From Rhyacichthys aspro (Eukaryota > Chordata > Actinopteri > Gobiiformes > Rhyacichthyidae): DNA of 64,000 nt. The DNA lies in contig CM072154.1 of assembly GCA_036850595.1 (NCBI GenBank), forward strand, positions 17,739,330 to 17,803,329, read 5' to 3'. This document shows, one piece after another, positions 1 to 11,400 of the stretch. The translations under genes and the position numbers were made by a program. The number at the start of each line of letters is the position of its first letter. Position 1 is the stretch's first letter. The notes beneath the pieces were generated by a model, which worked only from the letters and a program-made list of their open reading frames with translations, made no database searches and was not told the DNA's origin.

Positions 1-657
1 GCAAGCATTGTATTCATCATAGTTTACTTTGGATCTAATAGATTTTTTTATATTCTATTACTTTTTCTTTAGAAGTCACAAGTTTTTCAGTGTTTAAAGA
101 TGAACAGAAAATCAGTGCAGGTACAATGACTGGTCACTTGAGGCCAACTGCTCCTCATTAGCAGCAGCAGCAGCTTAATCATCTCATCAAGCTGCTGTGA
201 ATATGACAAGCAAAAACCAAGCAAACTAAGTACATCATCTGAATTATACATAGATAGAATATTCCATTGTATTAGTTTAATACAGGCCACATCAGGTAAA
301 ATATGGATCATATGTCACACCCTCCCCTTCCAGTGACAAGTCAATAAATGTGACTCAAATGAAATTTAGCTGTCCTTTTGAGTGCATTGTCATTGTCATA
401 AATGAGTGTCTATGTCAGAATTGCATTGCCACTGTTGTAAATGCTTTATCGTTGTCATTACAATGTCAAGTTGCATGAGCCTATTTGTTAGCAGAAGTGC
501 ACGAGTAATATACAAATCTGTGAGTTTATGGTTTATGAATTTAAAGCTTATATTACTTGATAAAGCACAATGTTTACAATAGCAGAACTGGGTCAGAGTA
601 CAGTGCAGTGTCATCCTGTGGTTTTCTGACACAAGACCATACTCTCCATACTTTGTC
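1..657. other. intergenic flank, no gene seen
   Basis: AT-rich sequence upstream of the duplicated gstm promoter. A short CAG/CTG-rich patch lies near 160-200. Open frames here are short, lack splice signals and resemble no protein I recognise. Confidence 0.5.
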
Positions 658-890
658 ACGCCCCTTTGGCCCTGTCCCTCTCCAATCTTTATATTCAGCT
701 CTTTAACTTTAGCAGCCCCCCACTTCTCATTCTGCATCTGCCACTGGGTTTTTTATCCTCCAGGAGCCTTTACTCTGCATTTACTTCAAAAATGACATTG
801 AAACTTGCATACTGGGATGTCCGTGGGGTACGTTTAATGTCTTTTTTTGCTTGTAAACTGGCACTTCTTTGTGCTTTTTGCAGTGGTGGA
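658..890 (+). repeat. upstream copy of gstm promoter plus first coding exon (exon 1a)
   Basis: This block matches 2041-2285 over the promoter, the 5' UTR, the 12-codon first exon (792-827, MTLKLAYWDVRG) and the start of intron 1. The donor GTACGT follows at 828. The copy keeps the ATG, the catalytic-type tyrosine and phase 0, so it could splice to exon 2 at 3381 and give a GST differing only at residues 3 and 10. Whether it is an active alternative promoter or a remnant cannot be told from sequence alone. Confidence 0.75.
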
Positions 891-1090
891 AAGTAAAGTA
901 AAAATACTCGAGTACTGTTCTTATGTACAAGTATCTGTACCATACTAATAGATTTAAAAGAGGGTACTTTGACTTTTACTCCAATACATTTTAGATCAAA
1001 TATCTGTACTTTGTCCTTGACTACATTTCTACATTGGCTTTACAAGTATAGTACATTTGCATTTGTAAATTGTTGTAACTGTTCAACACC
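889..1090 (+). repeat. teleost interspersed repeat (tggtggaaagtaa type)
   Basis: It begins with the familiar fish repeat opening 'agtggtggaaagtaaagtaa' and continues with alternating tactttgac / gtactgt motifs. It is inserted exactly where the upstream gstm exon-1 duplicate loses similarity to the downstream copy, so it postdates that duplication. Confidence 0.6.
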
Positions 1091-1429
1091 TTACAGTGCT
1101 ACATAACAGTTTCCCTAAACCTATAGTGCTGAGTTTTACAAAGCACACTTGAACGCGGCATCGCTCTCTGATCTGTCAAACAATTAAACAGACACATACA
1201 GGTGAACTTCCCCTTAATTAGTAGGATAATGATTTAATAAGATCTTCACTAACATGCATCTTTACGCACCGCAATGGAAGCATTATTAAACACTACGACT
1301 GAGGTTTTTATCAAAAATGTACATGTTTGACGTTTGCACAAGTTCTTAATCAGACTGATTAAGGAACAATACTTTTACTCATGTTCCCATGAGCTACAAG
1401 GATACAGTCCTCTTTGACTCTGATATTAT

Positions 1430-1735
1430 TCATTCATCCATCCGCGGGTGGCTAGAGCTTATCCCAGTGGCTTTGGGCCTGAGGTGGGATACACCCAGGA
1501 CAATGGTCAGTTAGCCACAGGGGTGACATTTAGACACAGACACAGAGATACACTGACACTGACAGACAACCAACCATTCACTCTCACATTCATCCACTAT
1601 TTCTCACAAATTCACCATGCATGTTTTTGTGTGTTGGGAGGGCCCGAAGGGAGCCCAAGGAGAGCCCACAGTAACGAGGGGAGGGCATGCAAACAGCCGG
1701 CCCGGGGATCGAATCCACAATCTTCTTGCAGTGCT
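1430..1735 (+). repeat. teleost interspersed repeat (attcattcatcc...gggatcgaatcc type)
   Basis: This is a nearly complete copy of a very common fish repeat. It starts with attcattcatccatcc, has the 'gagcttatcccagtggc' and 'gggatacacccaggacaa' segments, a CA-rich middle and the end 'gggatcgaatccacaatctt'. Partial copies lie at about 24985-25110 (reverse), 28488-28605, 39640-39705 and 58200-58395. The open frame through it is not a gene. Confidence 0.7.
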
Positions 1736-1741
1736 TGCTTG

Positions 1742-1831
1742 ATGTTTCCGTATCTTGAGGAGGAACAAGTTTGGTCAGCATACAAAAGCTGACATGTTTT
1801 GATTTGTTATCAATGCCACATTCAAGTCCCT
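1742..1831 (+). repeat. direct repeat of gstm intron-1 segment, upstream copy
   Basis: About 90 bases that match 3221-3310 with only a few differences. It marks the right-hand end of the duplicated gstm exon-1 block. The partner copy ends 70 bases before exon 2. Confidence 0.8.
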
Positions 1832-1835
1832 AATT

Positions 1836-1880
1836 TTCAGGAGGCAGTACAAATGAAGGCAGAATAAACTTTATCTGGAC
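1836..1880 (+). repeat. fragment of dispersed repeat (ggaggcagt...agacagaataa)
   Basis: Short match to the repeat at 6905-6985 and 61091-61170. All share the series 'ttttcaggaggcagtacaaa', an aaggcagaataaa-like stretch and flanking AT-rich sequence. It sits at the outer breakpoint of the gstm exon-1 duplication. Confidence 0.45.
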
Positions 1881-1987
1881 ACAACAACATAGACATAAAA
1901 CCAAATAGAAAAATAAATAATCATAGAAAACCTTTTTATATAAACATTCACTACTAATCTGACTGTGGAACGGAGGAATAGATGCCT

Positions 1988-2084
1988 CGCCCCTTTAGCT
2001 CCGCCCCTCCACACTCTTTACATTCTGTTGATGTTTTGCCACGCCCCTTTAGTCCCGCCCCCCTACACTCTTTATATTCTGTGT
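1988..2084 (+). promoter_or_regulatory. gstm: gstm promoter with tandem GC-box units
   Basis: Two copies of a roughly 54-base unit begin at 1988 and 2042. Each has cgcccctttag, then a second GC box (ccgcccc) and cactcttta(c/t)attctg. They lie about 110-210 bases before the start codon at 2195. GC boxes of this kind are Sp1/KLF-type sites. The upstream duplicate near 658 carries only one degenerate unit. Confidence 0.55.
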
Positions 2085-2194
2085 GTTTCTCCTGAAGCAG
2101 CTCCCGCTCCAGCAGCAGCCGCCCACTTCTCATTGTCCGTCCACCACTGGTTTTTCTATTCTCCAGAAGCTTTTACTCTGCATTTCCTTCAAAA

Positions 2195-4892
2195 ATGACA
2201 ATGAAACTTGCATACTGGGACATCCGTGGGGTACGTTTAATGCCTTTTTTGCTTTTAAACTAGCTTCGGTTTGTGCTTTTTGCAAAATACTTCTTGCAAG
2301 AGGACCATATTGAGCTGAATGTGCTCCCTGTTGCTAATTCATCAACTTCTTACATCCTAAAACCGAGCATTTGCGTGTAATTACCGAAATGTTGAGAATC
2401 AGTAAAGCGTTGTGTAACCGTTTTTTTCCCACGCGCACGTGCTCCAAACGTTATCATTTTGTAACGGCTGTAGAAGCTAGCTTTTTTTTTCTTTTTGCTA
2501 ACTCGCGCCGATGTGTGTTAAAAAATATCCTGCAGCATTTAAAACAAAATTACTGGTGAAGAAACTGCACAAACAATAACTAGACTTTGACAAGGGCTAA
2601 TAATGTAACTAGGTTTTGTTACAAGGGAATAAAAGTTAACGTCTCAAATCGGTGTGATAAAGTTGGGTTTTCGTTTAGCTAGTTGCATGAAAAAATATGG
2701 CGTTTTTTATGGTACATAGACAGATTTAGTTTGGTAAATGAAGAGGAATGATTCTGAATCTGTGCAAAGCCATTTCCACTGTAAGCTGTTCAACTTTCAC
2801 CTCTTTGTATGAATAAAGGGCGTACTCAGGTCTTTAGCTAAGCTCTGTTAACCCTGACCTATATGAAAGTGCTAGGTTAACACAGCTCTCTTTTAGTGGC
2901 TATTTGGAAGATTTACTTACCTATGAAATATAGTCTACATGATTTGAATGAAAAGACGGAGATTAACTAGTCTTCAAACCAATCCATCTCAATGTGCTAA
3001 ATTTCTTACCAGGCTGCCTACTTTTTAATAACCTAATTAGCCATTCTTAATGGTAAAAAAGGCTGTTAATGGGTCATAAACATTAGATTTATTTGTTACA
3101 CCTAAAATAACTTACAGGGGGTGCTTAATGCTCCACTCTATTTTATTAAGCTTTTAGAAATTTTTGGCAGCAGTGCAAAGTCAGTAGGATCCCACATCAC
3201 ACTAAACATAGTGTAAATGTGTATGTTTCCGTAACATGAGGAGGAACCAGTTTGGTCAGCATACAAAAGCTGACATGTTTTGATTTGTTATCAATGCCAC
3301 GTTCAAGTCCCTTTTGTTATTCTGTCTTTGGATTATAATAGTTCTTGATGTCTATCTTTTGCTTTGTCTGCCTCTTGTAGCTTGCCCAGCCCATCCGCCT
3401 GCTGCTGGAGTACACCGGCACCAAATATGAAGAGCAGTTTTACGTCTGTGGTGAAGGTAACATACAGCCCTGAATATATTATATTAAAGCTAACTTATGA
3501 TGATGCTGCATATGTCACTCACATGTTACATTTTGTCTCACATAGCTCCCAACTACGACAAGAGTTGTTGGTTTGACAAAAAATCCAGCCTTGGGATGGA
3601 TTTCCCCAATGTAAGTGACATTAATTATGAAAATGTGTCTATATATTTTGAAGTAGAGACATTCAAAGGTTGTATTTTCTCCACAGCTGCCCTATTTGCA
3701 AGATGGAGACAGGCTCATCTCACAAAGCAATGCTATTATGAGATACATTGCCCGTAAACACAATCTGTGTAAGTTTCCTGCTTTTGACACATTGTCTAGA
3801 CTAACTGAAATACAAATGGACCTATGTCTATACTGTACTTGTAATGGTATAATAACAAAATTACAGTGAAATGAGTTGACTATTTTAGTTCAACAGCCCA
3901 CTTTAGGCTGCTTTAGTATTGTAGGCACTGCAAGGAACATTTCAGCTGCAAGATTTTTCTTCCAATAATCAGTCAACCCAGCTGTCACTATTACTCTGTT
4001 AATTAAAAAATGTATCCAAATTTGTTTTGCATAAGAGTCTTAAATGAATTGCCAGAAATGGTTAAGAAAAATAATGTGCAAATGTTTGAGCAACAATGGG
4101 ATGTTTCCAAATATAGTAGTATTAGAGTAACTGAGACTTTCTTAGTCTTTATTTTAAAACTGAGCCATGGTTCCAGGTGGCGAGACCGACGATGAAAAGG
4201 TCAGAGTTGATATGGTCGAGAACCAGGCCATGGATTTCAGAAATGGCTTTGTGAGGATTTGCTACACTGATTTTGTACGTTGTCTCAAAATATTCTTCAC
4301 TTTTTTTTTTTTTCCTATGTGCTGATTCTAACTAATTGTAAAATCTTTCTCATCAGGACGGACTCAAGCCAGGGTACCTGGAGAATCTGCCTGCAACTTT
4401 GGCACAATTCTCAAAGTTCTTGGGAAACAGGAAGTGGTTCGCTGGTGACAAGGTACTTTTAGGTTTTTTGCTTGTAAATATGATCACATATAAGTGTTGG
4501 TCATTATCATACCATTAATCACTGCTTCTTTTGCTGTACACTCAAATAAATGTCTGCAGTGATAGTGCTGGGTATGAGCAGTTTTCATTTCTTACAGATC
4601 ACCTTTGTGGACTTCATTATGTACGAGCTCCTGGACCAGCACAAGTTGTTCCACCCGACCTGCCTCGACGAGTTCAAGAACCTCAAAGACTTTCTTGACC
4701 GTTTTGAGGTGACCACACTCAGATACACACCTGAATCAAATGTGGGAGATAGTGATTTCTTGCTAACACATTAACAATGTTTTTACTTTTATAAAGGCTC
4801 TGGAGAAGATCAAAGCCTACATGAAGTCTAACAGATTCATGAAGGCACCCATCAACAACAAGATGGCCAAATGGGGAAATAAGAAAGAATGA
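2195..4892 (+). CDS. gstm: mu-class glutathione S-transferase
   Basis: Eight coding exons: 2195-2230, 3381-3456, 3546-3610, 3687-3768, 4177-4274, 4357-4452, 4598-4708 and 4797-4892. Phases agree throughout and give 219 residues, the normal length for the class. This cytosolic enzyme conjugates glutathione to electrophiles. The N-terminal thioredoxin-like domain has the catalytic Tyr7 (MTMKLAYWDIRG), the mu-class segment APNYDKSCWF and the glutathione-site motif SQSNAIMRYIARKH. The helical C-terminal domain has WFAGDKITFVDF. Exon sizes 76, 65, 82 and 111 follow the usual mu-class gene structure. An upstream duplicate of exon 1 (792-827) could provide an alternative start. The 3' end is convergent with eps8l3, which also neighbours the GSTM cluster in human. 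Which fish gstm paralogue this is cannot be decided here. Confidence 0.96.
3221..3310 (+). repeat. direct repeat of gstm intron-1 segment, downstream copy
   Basis: Partner of 1742-1831. It lies in intron 1, 70 bases before exon 2, and ends at the shared sequence 'caagtccc', after which the two copies diverge. Confidence 0.8.
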
Positions 4893-5147
4893 AGCAAACC
4901 CCGCAGAGAAATGAGAGAAAAAGTTTACATAATCAAACATGTTCCAGAATAATCTAGAGAATTTAGTTTTTAGGTTTTAGAACCCCAAATTGTCTGGATT
5001 TGTTAGTTATTTGCACACCTTGTCTAAGGCTAAATTTGAGTTGGATCAACGTTGTATAAAAAGAGTTTGTACCGTTCACAAAGAATGTTTTTTTTATTTT
5101 ATTTGAAGCACTTAATTTGTACTGTTTTGGAAATGTTTTCTGAAAAA

Positions 5148-5153
5148 AATAAA
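5148..5153 (+). terminator. gstm: poly(A) signal of gstm
   Basis: AATAAA about 255 bases after the stop codon, followed by a GT-rich stretch (atatgttttgtg). Confidence 0.7.
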
Positions 5154-5242
5154 GTTAAATACTGACAATATGTTTTGTGATAAAATGACAAACAAGCAGA
5201 CAAAAAAGGCAATAACTCGTACAGTGGACTAGATTGTACTCT

Positions 5243-5248
5243 TTTATT
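5243..5248 (-). terminator. eps8l3: poly(A) signal of eps8l3
   Basis: TTTATT on the + strand reads AATAAA for the minus-strand gene, about 190 bases after its stop codon. The two convergent 3' ends are therefore under 100 bases apart. Confidence 0.6.
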
Positions 5249-5437
5249 TGCAGATTGAGTGATTGTAGTTTTCATGTATGTTAAAACCACTTCCACCATT
5301 ACAGCTTCATGTCTAGATATTAGGTAAAGCATTTACATTATAATTACATGTTTATCTATAGTAAAGAGTGTTTCTTGGCGAAGACGAAGCAGACACTGAC
5401 ATTTGCCCCTAAATGCTCCACAGGGGTTTAATAGGTG

Positions 5438-8400
5438 TTAGTAGCGACCGTTGTATGGGCCTGATGGTTCACTGGCGAGCTGTGAAAACAAAGACAAAAC
5501 GGTTCATGTCTCACAAAAGATTTGGAAATGGGTATTAGGAAAAAAGGTAAGGCAAAATGTCGGAGAGTTTTTGGTTGTCTGTGACATATTCTAACTTAAT
5601 AGGGTGTCTACACCTGTGTTGGTTTTCCCCTGGTTTTTACCTGATGCTAAACTTCTGATTAAAACCTCCACTGTCTCCAACCGGTCTTATACTCACTCTT
5701 TCCTGCTTATGGACAGCCTGATAAATTCACTTTCACATAAATGTAAAGAAGTAGCTCATTTAAATTACATTAAGTGTTATAGTTGCTCATAAATTCAACC
5801 ATTTTTAATTGTAAATCCAAAAATGTTACAACAATAACAGACGCCATGTTCAGATGTCTTCATGTTGCTGCCTACTTCAAGTTTTAAAGGGATAGATTAG
5901 TATTTGTGATTGTGGTTCTATTTAATACATTTTGGAGGATAATTTAGTAGTTAAGTAGTGTCTTTCAGTTTGGAGAAGCAAACAGGAGCATCACTATAAG
6001 ACTAATCAATACAATGTAAATGTGGCCAGTGAAAATGAGATTAAACTTAATATTAAACTGTTCTGATGACGTCGGGTCCAGAGAGAATATTTACACTATG
6101 CTGCTGAGAAAAGTGAGGAAAAAGTGCTTTTACTAAGCAGTGCTAGGTTCTAGAGTTGTATAAGTGAAGAGGAAAAACAGTCATATGATTAAAAAATGCA
6201 ATAACAGTGTGTTTTAACTGGCCCTGTAACACAAAGCCTGTATTCTTCCTCCTGGTGTATTACAAAATGCTGGACTATCTCTTCAAGAACACAATTCACT
6301 GTTGGGTTACTTACTGCGATGGCTGTTTTAATGCCTTGGAGCTGGAAGAACACTTTTCCTCCATCCTCGGGACAGACACTCCTGATTTCATCTTTGGTCA
6401 TCCCCAAAAGTTGTCTTCCGTTCAGCACTCCCAGGCTTCTCACAGTCCTGACACACACCAAAATGTACAGAATTTTAATGGATGGTTTATGTGTTGAAAA
6501 TAAACCATTAATGTTATATATTACACTTACATTTTGGAGAAACCTTTATAATTAAGCCAGGCTGTGACCTCTGCTGCAGAAGAGTTCATGTCCAGAGACA
6601 CGGGGCCTTCTCGCTGCAAGAAGAGAGCAATTTATGGTAAAAACTTTTATGTAAGTATTACATTAGTGTGTTTTGTATCTGACCTGTCCCACCTGTGGTT
6701 CCTCCATCGGCTCCAGAACATTTTGAGGAACGTGCCCCTCTTCGCCGAGATTGTTACGAACGAGCCACCACTGTTTGTTTTTCTGAATCACCTGTTGGAG
6801 CAGTTGATGAATGCAGTGATTATTTTACCATCTCTTTATCTTTATAATTGATATATTTATAGGTGAAGTGTGGTGTGGCTATTCATCCAAGTTCTTTTCT
6901 ATACTACTCAAAGAATTAGCCTGGTCTCTGTGGATTCAAGATGAATTTTCAGAAGGCAGTGCAAACAAAGACAGAATAATTAGTAGTTTATCGAAATAAC
7001 GCCTCAAACAACAGGCAGCAAGTGCTAGACAATGTCCCCTGTCCTTAGACCCTCCATCAGGGTAAGGAAAAAAAAAATGTGTACAAATGAATTAAAATTA
7101 AAGAGAACATAGTCCAGATTAAATAAAATGGTGACTATAAATTGCCCATAGAGAATAAAATCAAGGGTGAAAATCTCTAAGTTTTAGCTCTGACTGTCCA
7201 TGCCGTACGTTACCTGACACCTGAAAATTTTGGGCTCTAAAAGGTGAAGTGGTTTAACTGACTGAATAAAAATGTGGTTGCTTTGCCCCCTCACCTCGAC
7301 CTCGTCACCCTTCAAGAGGCTCAGTTCTCTGTTGTTTCTTGCCATAAAGTCATAAATGGCTCTCATTACCAGGCTCTCACTGGACCTGAAACAGTCACAT
7401 ATACAGTTAATACACTACACTACAGTATTATCTGTCTTTCTCCAGTGTTTTTATCAGTTTACTGTGCAGGAGGTGGTGGTGTGCCCCATCCGTTCGCCGG
7501 TCCCAACGAGAAACGCTGGCTGTTGCTCCTGCTTATTTGGCTGTTCGTATGAGACGGAGGAGGGGGCTGCCAGCCGTCATAAAACTCTGGGATGTAAGGC
7601 GGGATGTCATCCTCTGGCCACCGAGACCTACAGGACAGAGGAATTTTTGATCCTCAGTAAACTTGCTGCAATTATGTCATATCAAATTATATAACACTTT
7701 TTTATTACACTCATTGTGGCATAATGTGAAGTCAGCACGTCTTTTTTTATCTAATCCAGTATTTGACTCATTTTTGTAGTATTTTTACAGTAATTTCAAG
7801 CCTTACACGTACACAGAGCTACTTTTGACCTTTGAACTGTGGTTATGTAACATTCTATAGGTTTAAAGTGTACAGTTCAGCTAATCACAAACATACACAG
7901 CGGAAACAGACTTCACTCTGAGACTTAAGGCGGGATAATAAATCTAAGTGGTCGTACCTGGGAACGTTCCAGCTTTCTCCCAGAGATCTCCAGAGCGCGT
8001 CCTCGTCTGGTGTGATCTCAGAGTCGAGCAGCTGCAGCGCGGCTTCCGTCAGTAAAGGGGAGACGACTGTGGGAGGCAGATCCGGAGGGTACTGAGGCAC
8101 GATCTGTGCAGAATGGGCAATACGAATGTGAGAGAGAAGCCTCCAGTGTGGCTAAAAACAAGTCTGTAAAGAAGAGTGGGAGAAAATTCCTCCACAGCGA
8201 TGTGAAAGACTCTTTGTTATCTCAAAGTTTGATTGCAGTTATTGCTGCTGAGGGTGGAGGTTATTAGGTTTACTCTTTCCACCTAGAGCCTAAATAAATA
8301 AAATAATCACTTAAAAACTGCAATTTGTGTTGAGTTATCTTTGTCTAATATTTAAATTTGTTTGATGACTCGAAACATTTAAGTGTGACAAATATGCAAA

Positions 8401-11400
8401 AAAAATTGGAAAAGAATACTTTTTCACAGCTCTGTAAAAAGAGGAAGCATGTCTAAATCCACAGATACTTGGATGTGAAATGAGAATTGGCTGAGAATAA
8501 CTTTTCAAGATTTGTGTGTAACTTCACTGCTACAAACTCACATGGGACTGTTGCATTTCAATATTTAAAGATGTGTAATACATGTTAAAATGGTAGATTG
8601 CCCTTGAACCTCACATTATATAAGATTCTGCTGAACATCTGTGAATGAGGGGTAAACTTTCTATTTCACACCAGAACGATCCTGAGAATGTGTCATGTGA
8701 TATTTATGTTAAAATGGTGAGTCTTTAAGGAGATGTGGCATTATTCTCACCATTCCCAAAATCGAGAAAAGAAAGTGGACGTAGTCTTGAGCTGTGGGGT
8801 CACTGAGGGCTCCGTCCAGCTGTCCCTGTTACATAACATACAATTATTACGGTCATAATTCACCAAACCACTGTGGGAAAACAAATCTGTGGAGTAGATT
8901 TAACAGAAGAGCATTTACCAGGAGATTGAAGCCATATTTGATTTTCTGAAGACAGGAGACATATTGGTCCCACGCTGGCAGACTAATCACTGGTTCTGCT
9001 GCAGAGATCATTTCAAATATTAATCATGAGAGCCTTCATTTCCTAACTACACATCTGTTAAACAACTGTACCGTTGTTCTTCTTTGACTTCTTTTTTTTC
9101 TTTTTTCCTTGTTGTTGTAAAGCTGCATTTGCTGCGGCAGAGACATTGGCCATGAAGATCTCCAGATCATTTAAAACATGGTTGAATATTTCCTGCAAAA
9201 GGCAAATATACAAACAACAAAGAAACATAACTAGTGTTAAATTAGACAAGCAGTGTTTTATAGTTATACCATGACATAAATACAACTTGTGTATAAAGAT
9301 GAGCGGGTATACACTTAAATCCTTATAACTAACCAAACCCTCTAAATACTTCTTTATTGCTTAGTGCACTCCAGAATAGATGCCAAAAACTGGATTTTGT
9401 AGACAGTAATGTTTAATCTAATGGACTGACCGTGTTCCTCGCAGAGTCTGTGATCGGAGGAGGAGCCGTGTCGGGACCGATCTGTGCATCATAAGGTTCA
9501 GGCTGATACACTCTTTCATCAGGAGCAAAGCTTTCTGCACAAAAATAGAAAAGAGATTTGTTAAGAAGTCCTTTTGTTAAGTTTCTGGAGCTGGACAAGG
9601 ACTGTAGCTCTAGACAATACTTTTTTATTCAATCACACTTCCATCCTGCTTATAGGCTTCTTGACAGATCAAACCAATATAGTTCAATAATTATAATAGT
9701 AACCAAATAAAGATAATGGAAAGACTATTTGTCTGTGAACTGTGGGGTCCATCTTTCTTATATGATCTAAGTGGGGTTATTAGATTTACCTCTTGTGGCA
9801 TACAGTAGTTTTTTTAAGGTCAGGTGATATGTCCATCAGCTACAACTTAAAGGAGAGTCTGTGGTGCAATAACAAATAATGCAATTGTACTGATGGATCC
9901 ATGTATTTCTCTAATGTATCGGAGAAAAAAAATGGATTTGGACACCTTCATTGTGGCATAATGTGAAGTCAGCATATGGCTTTTTTAATCTAATTCAGTA
10001 GTTTAGATAGCCAGGAGTCTTTAAGTGTAGGAAAAAAAACATGTGTCACAAAAGTGTCCAGTACAGTTTCACATCAATCACAGTTAGGATTGAAGTCTGG
10101 TTTAAATTTAGCTAGTTTCACCTTGGACCAGTGCCGTCTATGAACAGTTTTAAATCGTCTGTGTCTACTGTTAAACCACATACTTGATTAAACCATGACC
10201 CGGATGAACATACCTGGTTCCCTGCTCCTCCACGTTGCAGGCATGGGCTCAGGGGACGGTGTGATCCGCTCTCGGAGCACCGCACGAGGACCTTCAGGAC
10301 GGAAACCCCCCGACACATGCTGCCCGATGATATTCTCGAGGTTAGTCCTGAGAAGAGACACAACACTGAGGAAAATGATTTAAAACCATGGGTCAGCTCT
10401 TGAGTCTGGTCCAAGTTTTGACACTGTACCTGATTTCTGATTGGTCTCTGCGTGGCTCCACACCTCCTCCTCCTGCAGCACCACCTTTTTGAATGGCTCT
10501 GTCCAAGTCTGCCTTAATAGCCTCCGCCTGGTCAAACACAACTGACTTTAATCAAACTCTGCCTTAACCCCAGCAGTAAGGACCTTGTATTTATTGAGAC
10601 TGGAGTGACTCACCCCCGTCTCCTCACACTGAAACATGTAAACCTGTGGAATGCGTTTGTTGCGCTCCTGGACGGTGACAGCGAGCAGGGAGTTGTAGGC
10701 GCAGGTGTCCAGCACGGCATTTGTTTCAATGACACTGGTCAAAGGCAGTGAGTCCAGCTCTGACTAAAGAAACACACAGAAAAATGGAGTTTAAACCCTA
10801 ATCTAAAGTCAGTAGGATCTACAAAGTAAACTGTAGCCACAAGTAAAACACTTTAATTAATTTGTTGGTAAGCATAAGGTGTTTATCACAAAGCACACAG
10901 ACTTCTCATGAATCCTGTGAGTACGAGTCTTCAATATCTCACACATAAAAGGCAGAGTTTATTGAGTACTTTCTTCAAGAAATGTGTGCTCAACCGAGTG
11001 AAAGTGATCAACGGATTATCCTTGACAGAGTTCACATATCACATATTACCGTCAGATTTAATCCCAATTAATCTCAACTGAACTTAAAATACTAAACCCT
11101 TGCTGTCAAAGTCCAGTCCAGTCTGTCAAATCATAAGGCAGGAAATTCATCAAATCCTATCTGTAAATAAATAAATAAATCTATGAAATCTTGGCGGCCG
11201 TAGAGATGTTGTATGCTGCTGTACTTTCTACATTTGATATAGAAACTACTACAGACCTTGGTCTCGATGTCACACAGCACCAGATACCCTCCCTGCACCT
11301 CCAGGATCATCTCCTGAGACCACACTCGACCTTTAGCGTCCAGCCTCTTGAGTTTGGCCACACAGTCGCTCAGAGAGTTCACATCCTGACCGTCCACGTC

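Noticed and set aside
792..827. A second complete gstm gene upstream
   Set aside because: Only exon 1 and intron-1 sequence are duplicated; no further GST exons occur between 828 and 2195.
1700..1720. tRNA-like B-box (ggggatcgaatcc) at the end of the fish repeat
   Set aside because: No A-box or cloverleaf around it; the motif is part of the repeat's normal end.
1448..1792. 114-codon open frame on the + strand
   Set aside because: Runs through the teleost interspersed repeat and into the duplicated gstm intron segment; no splice or protein support.
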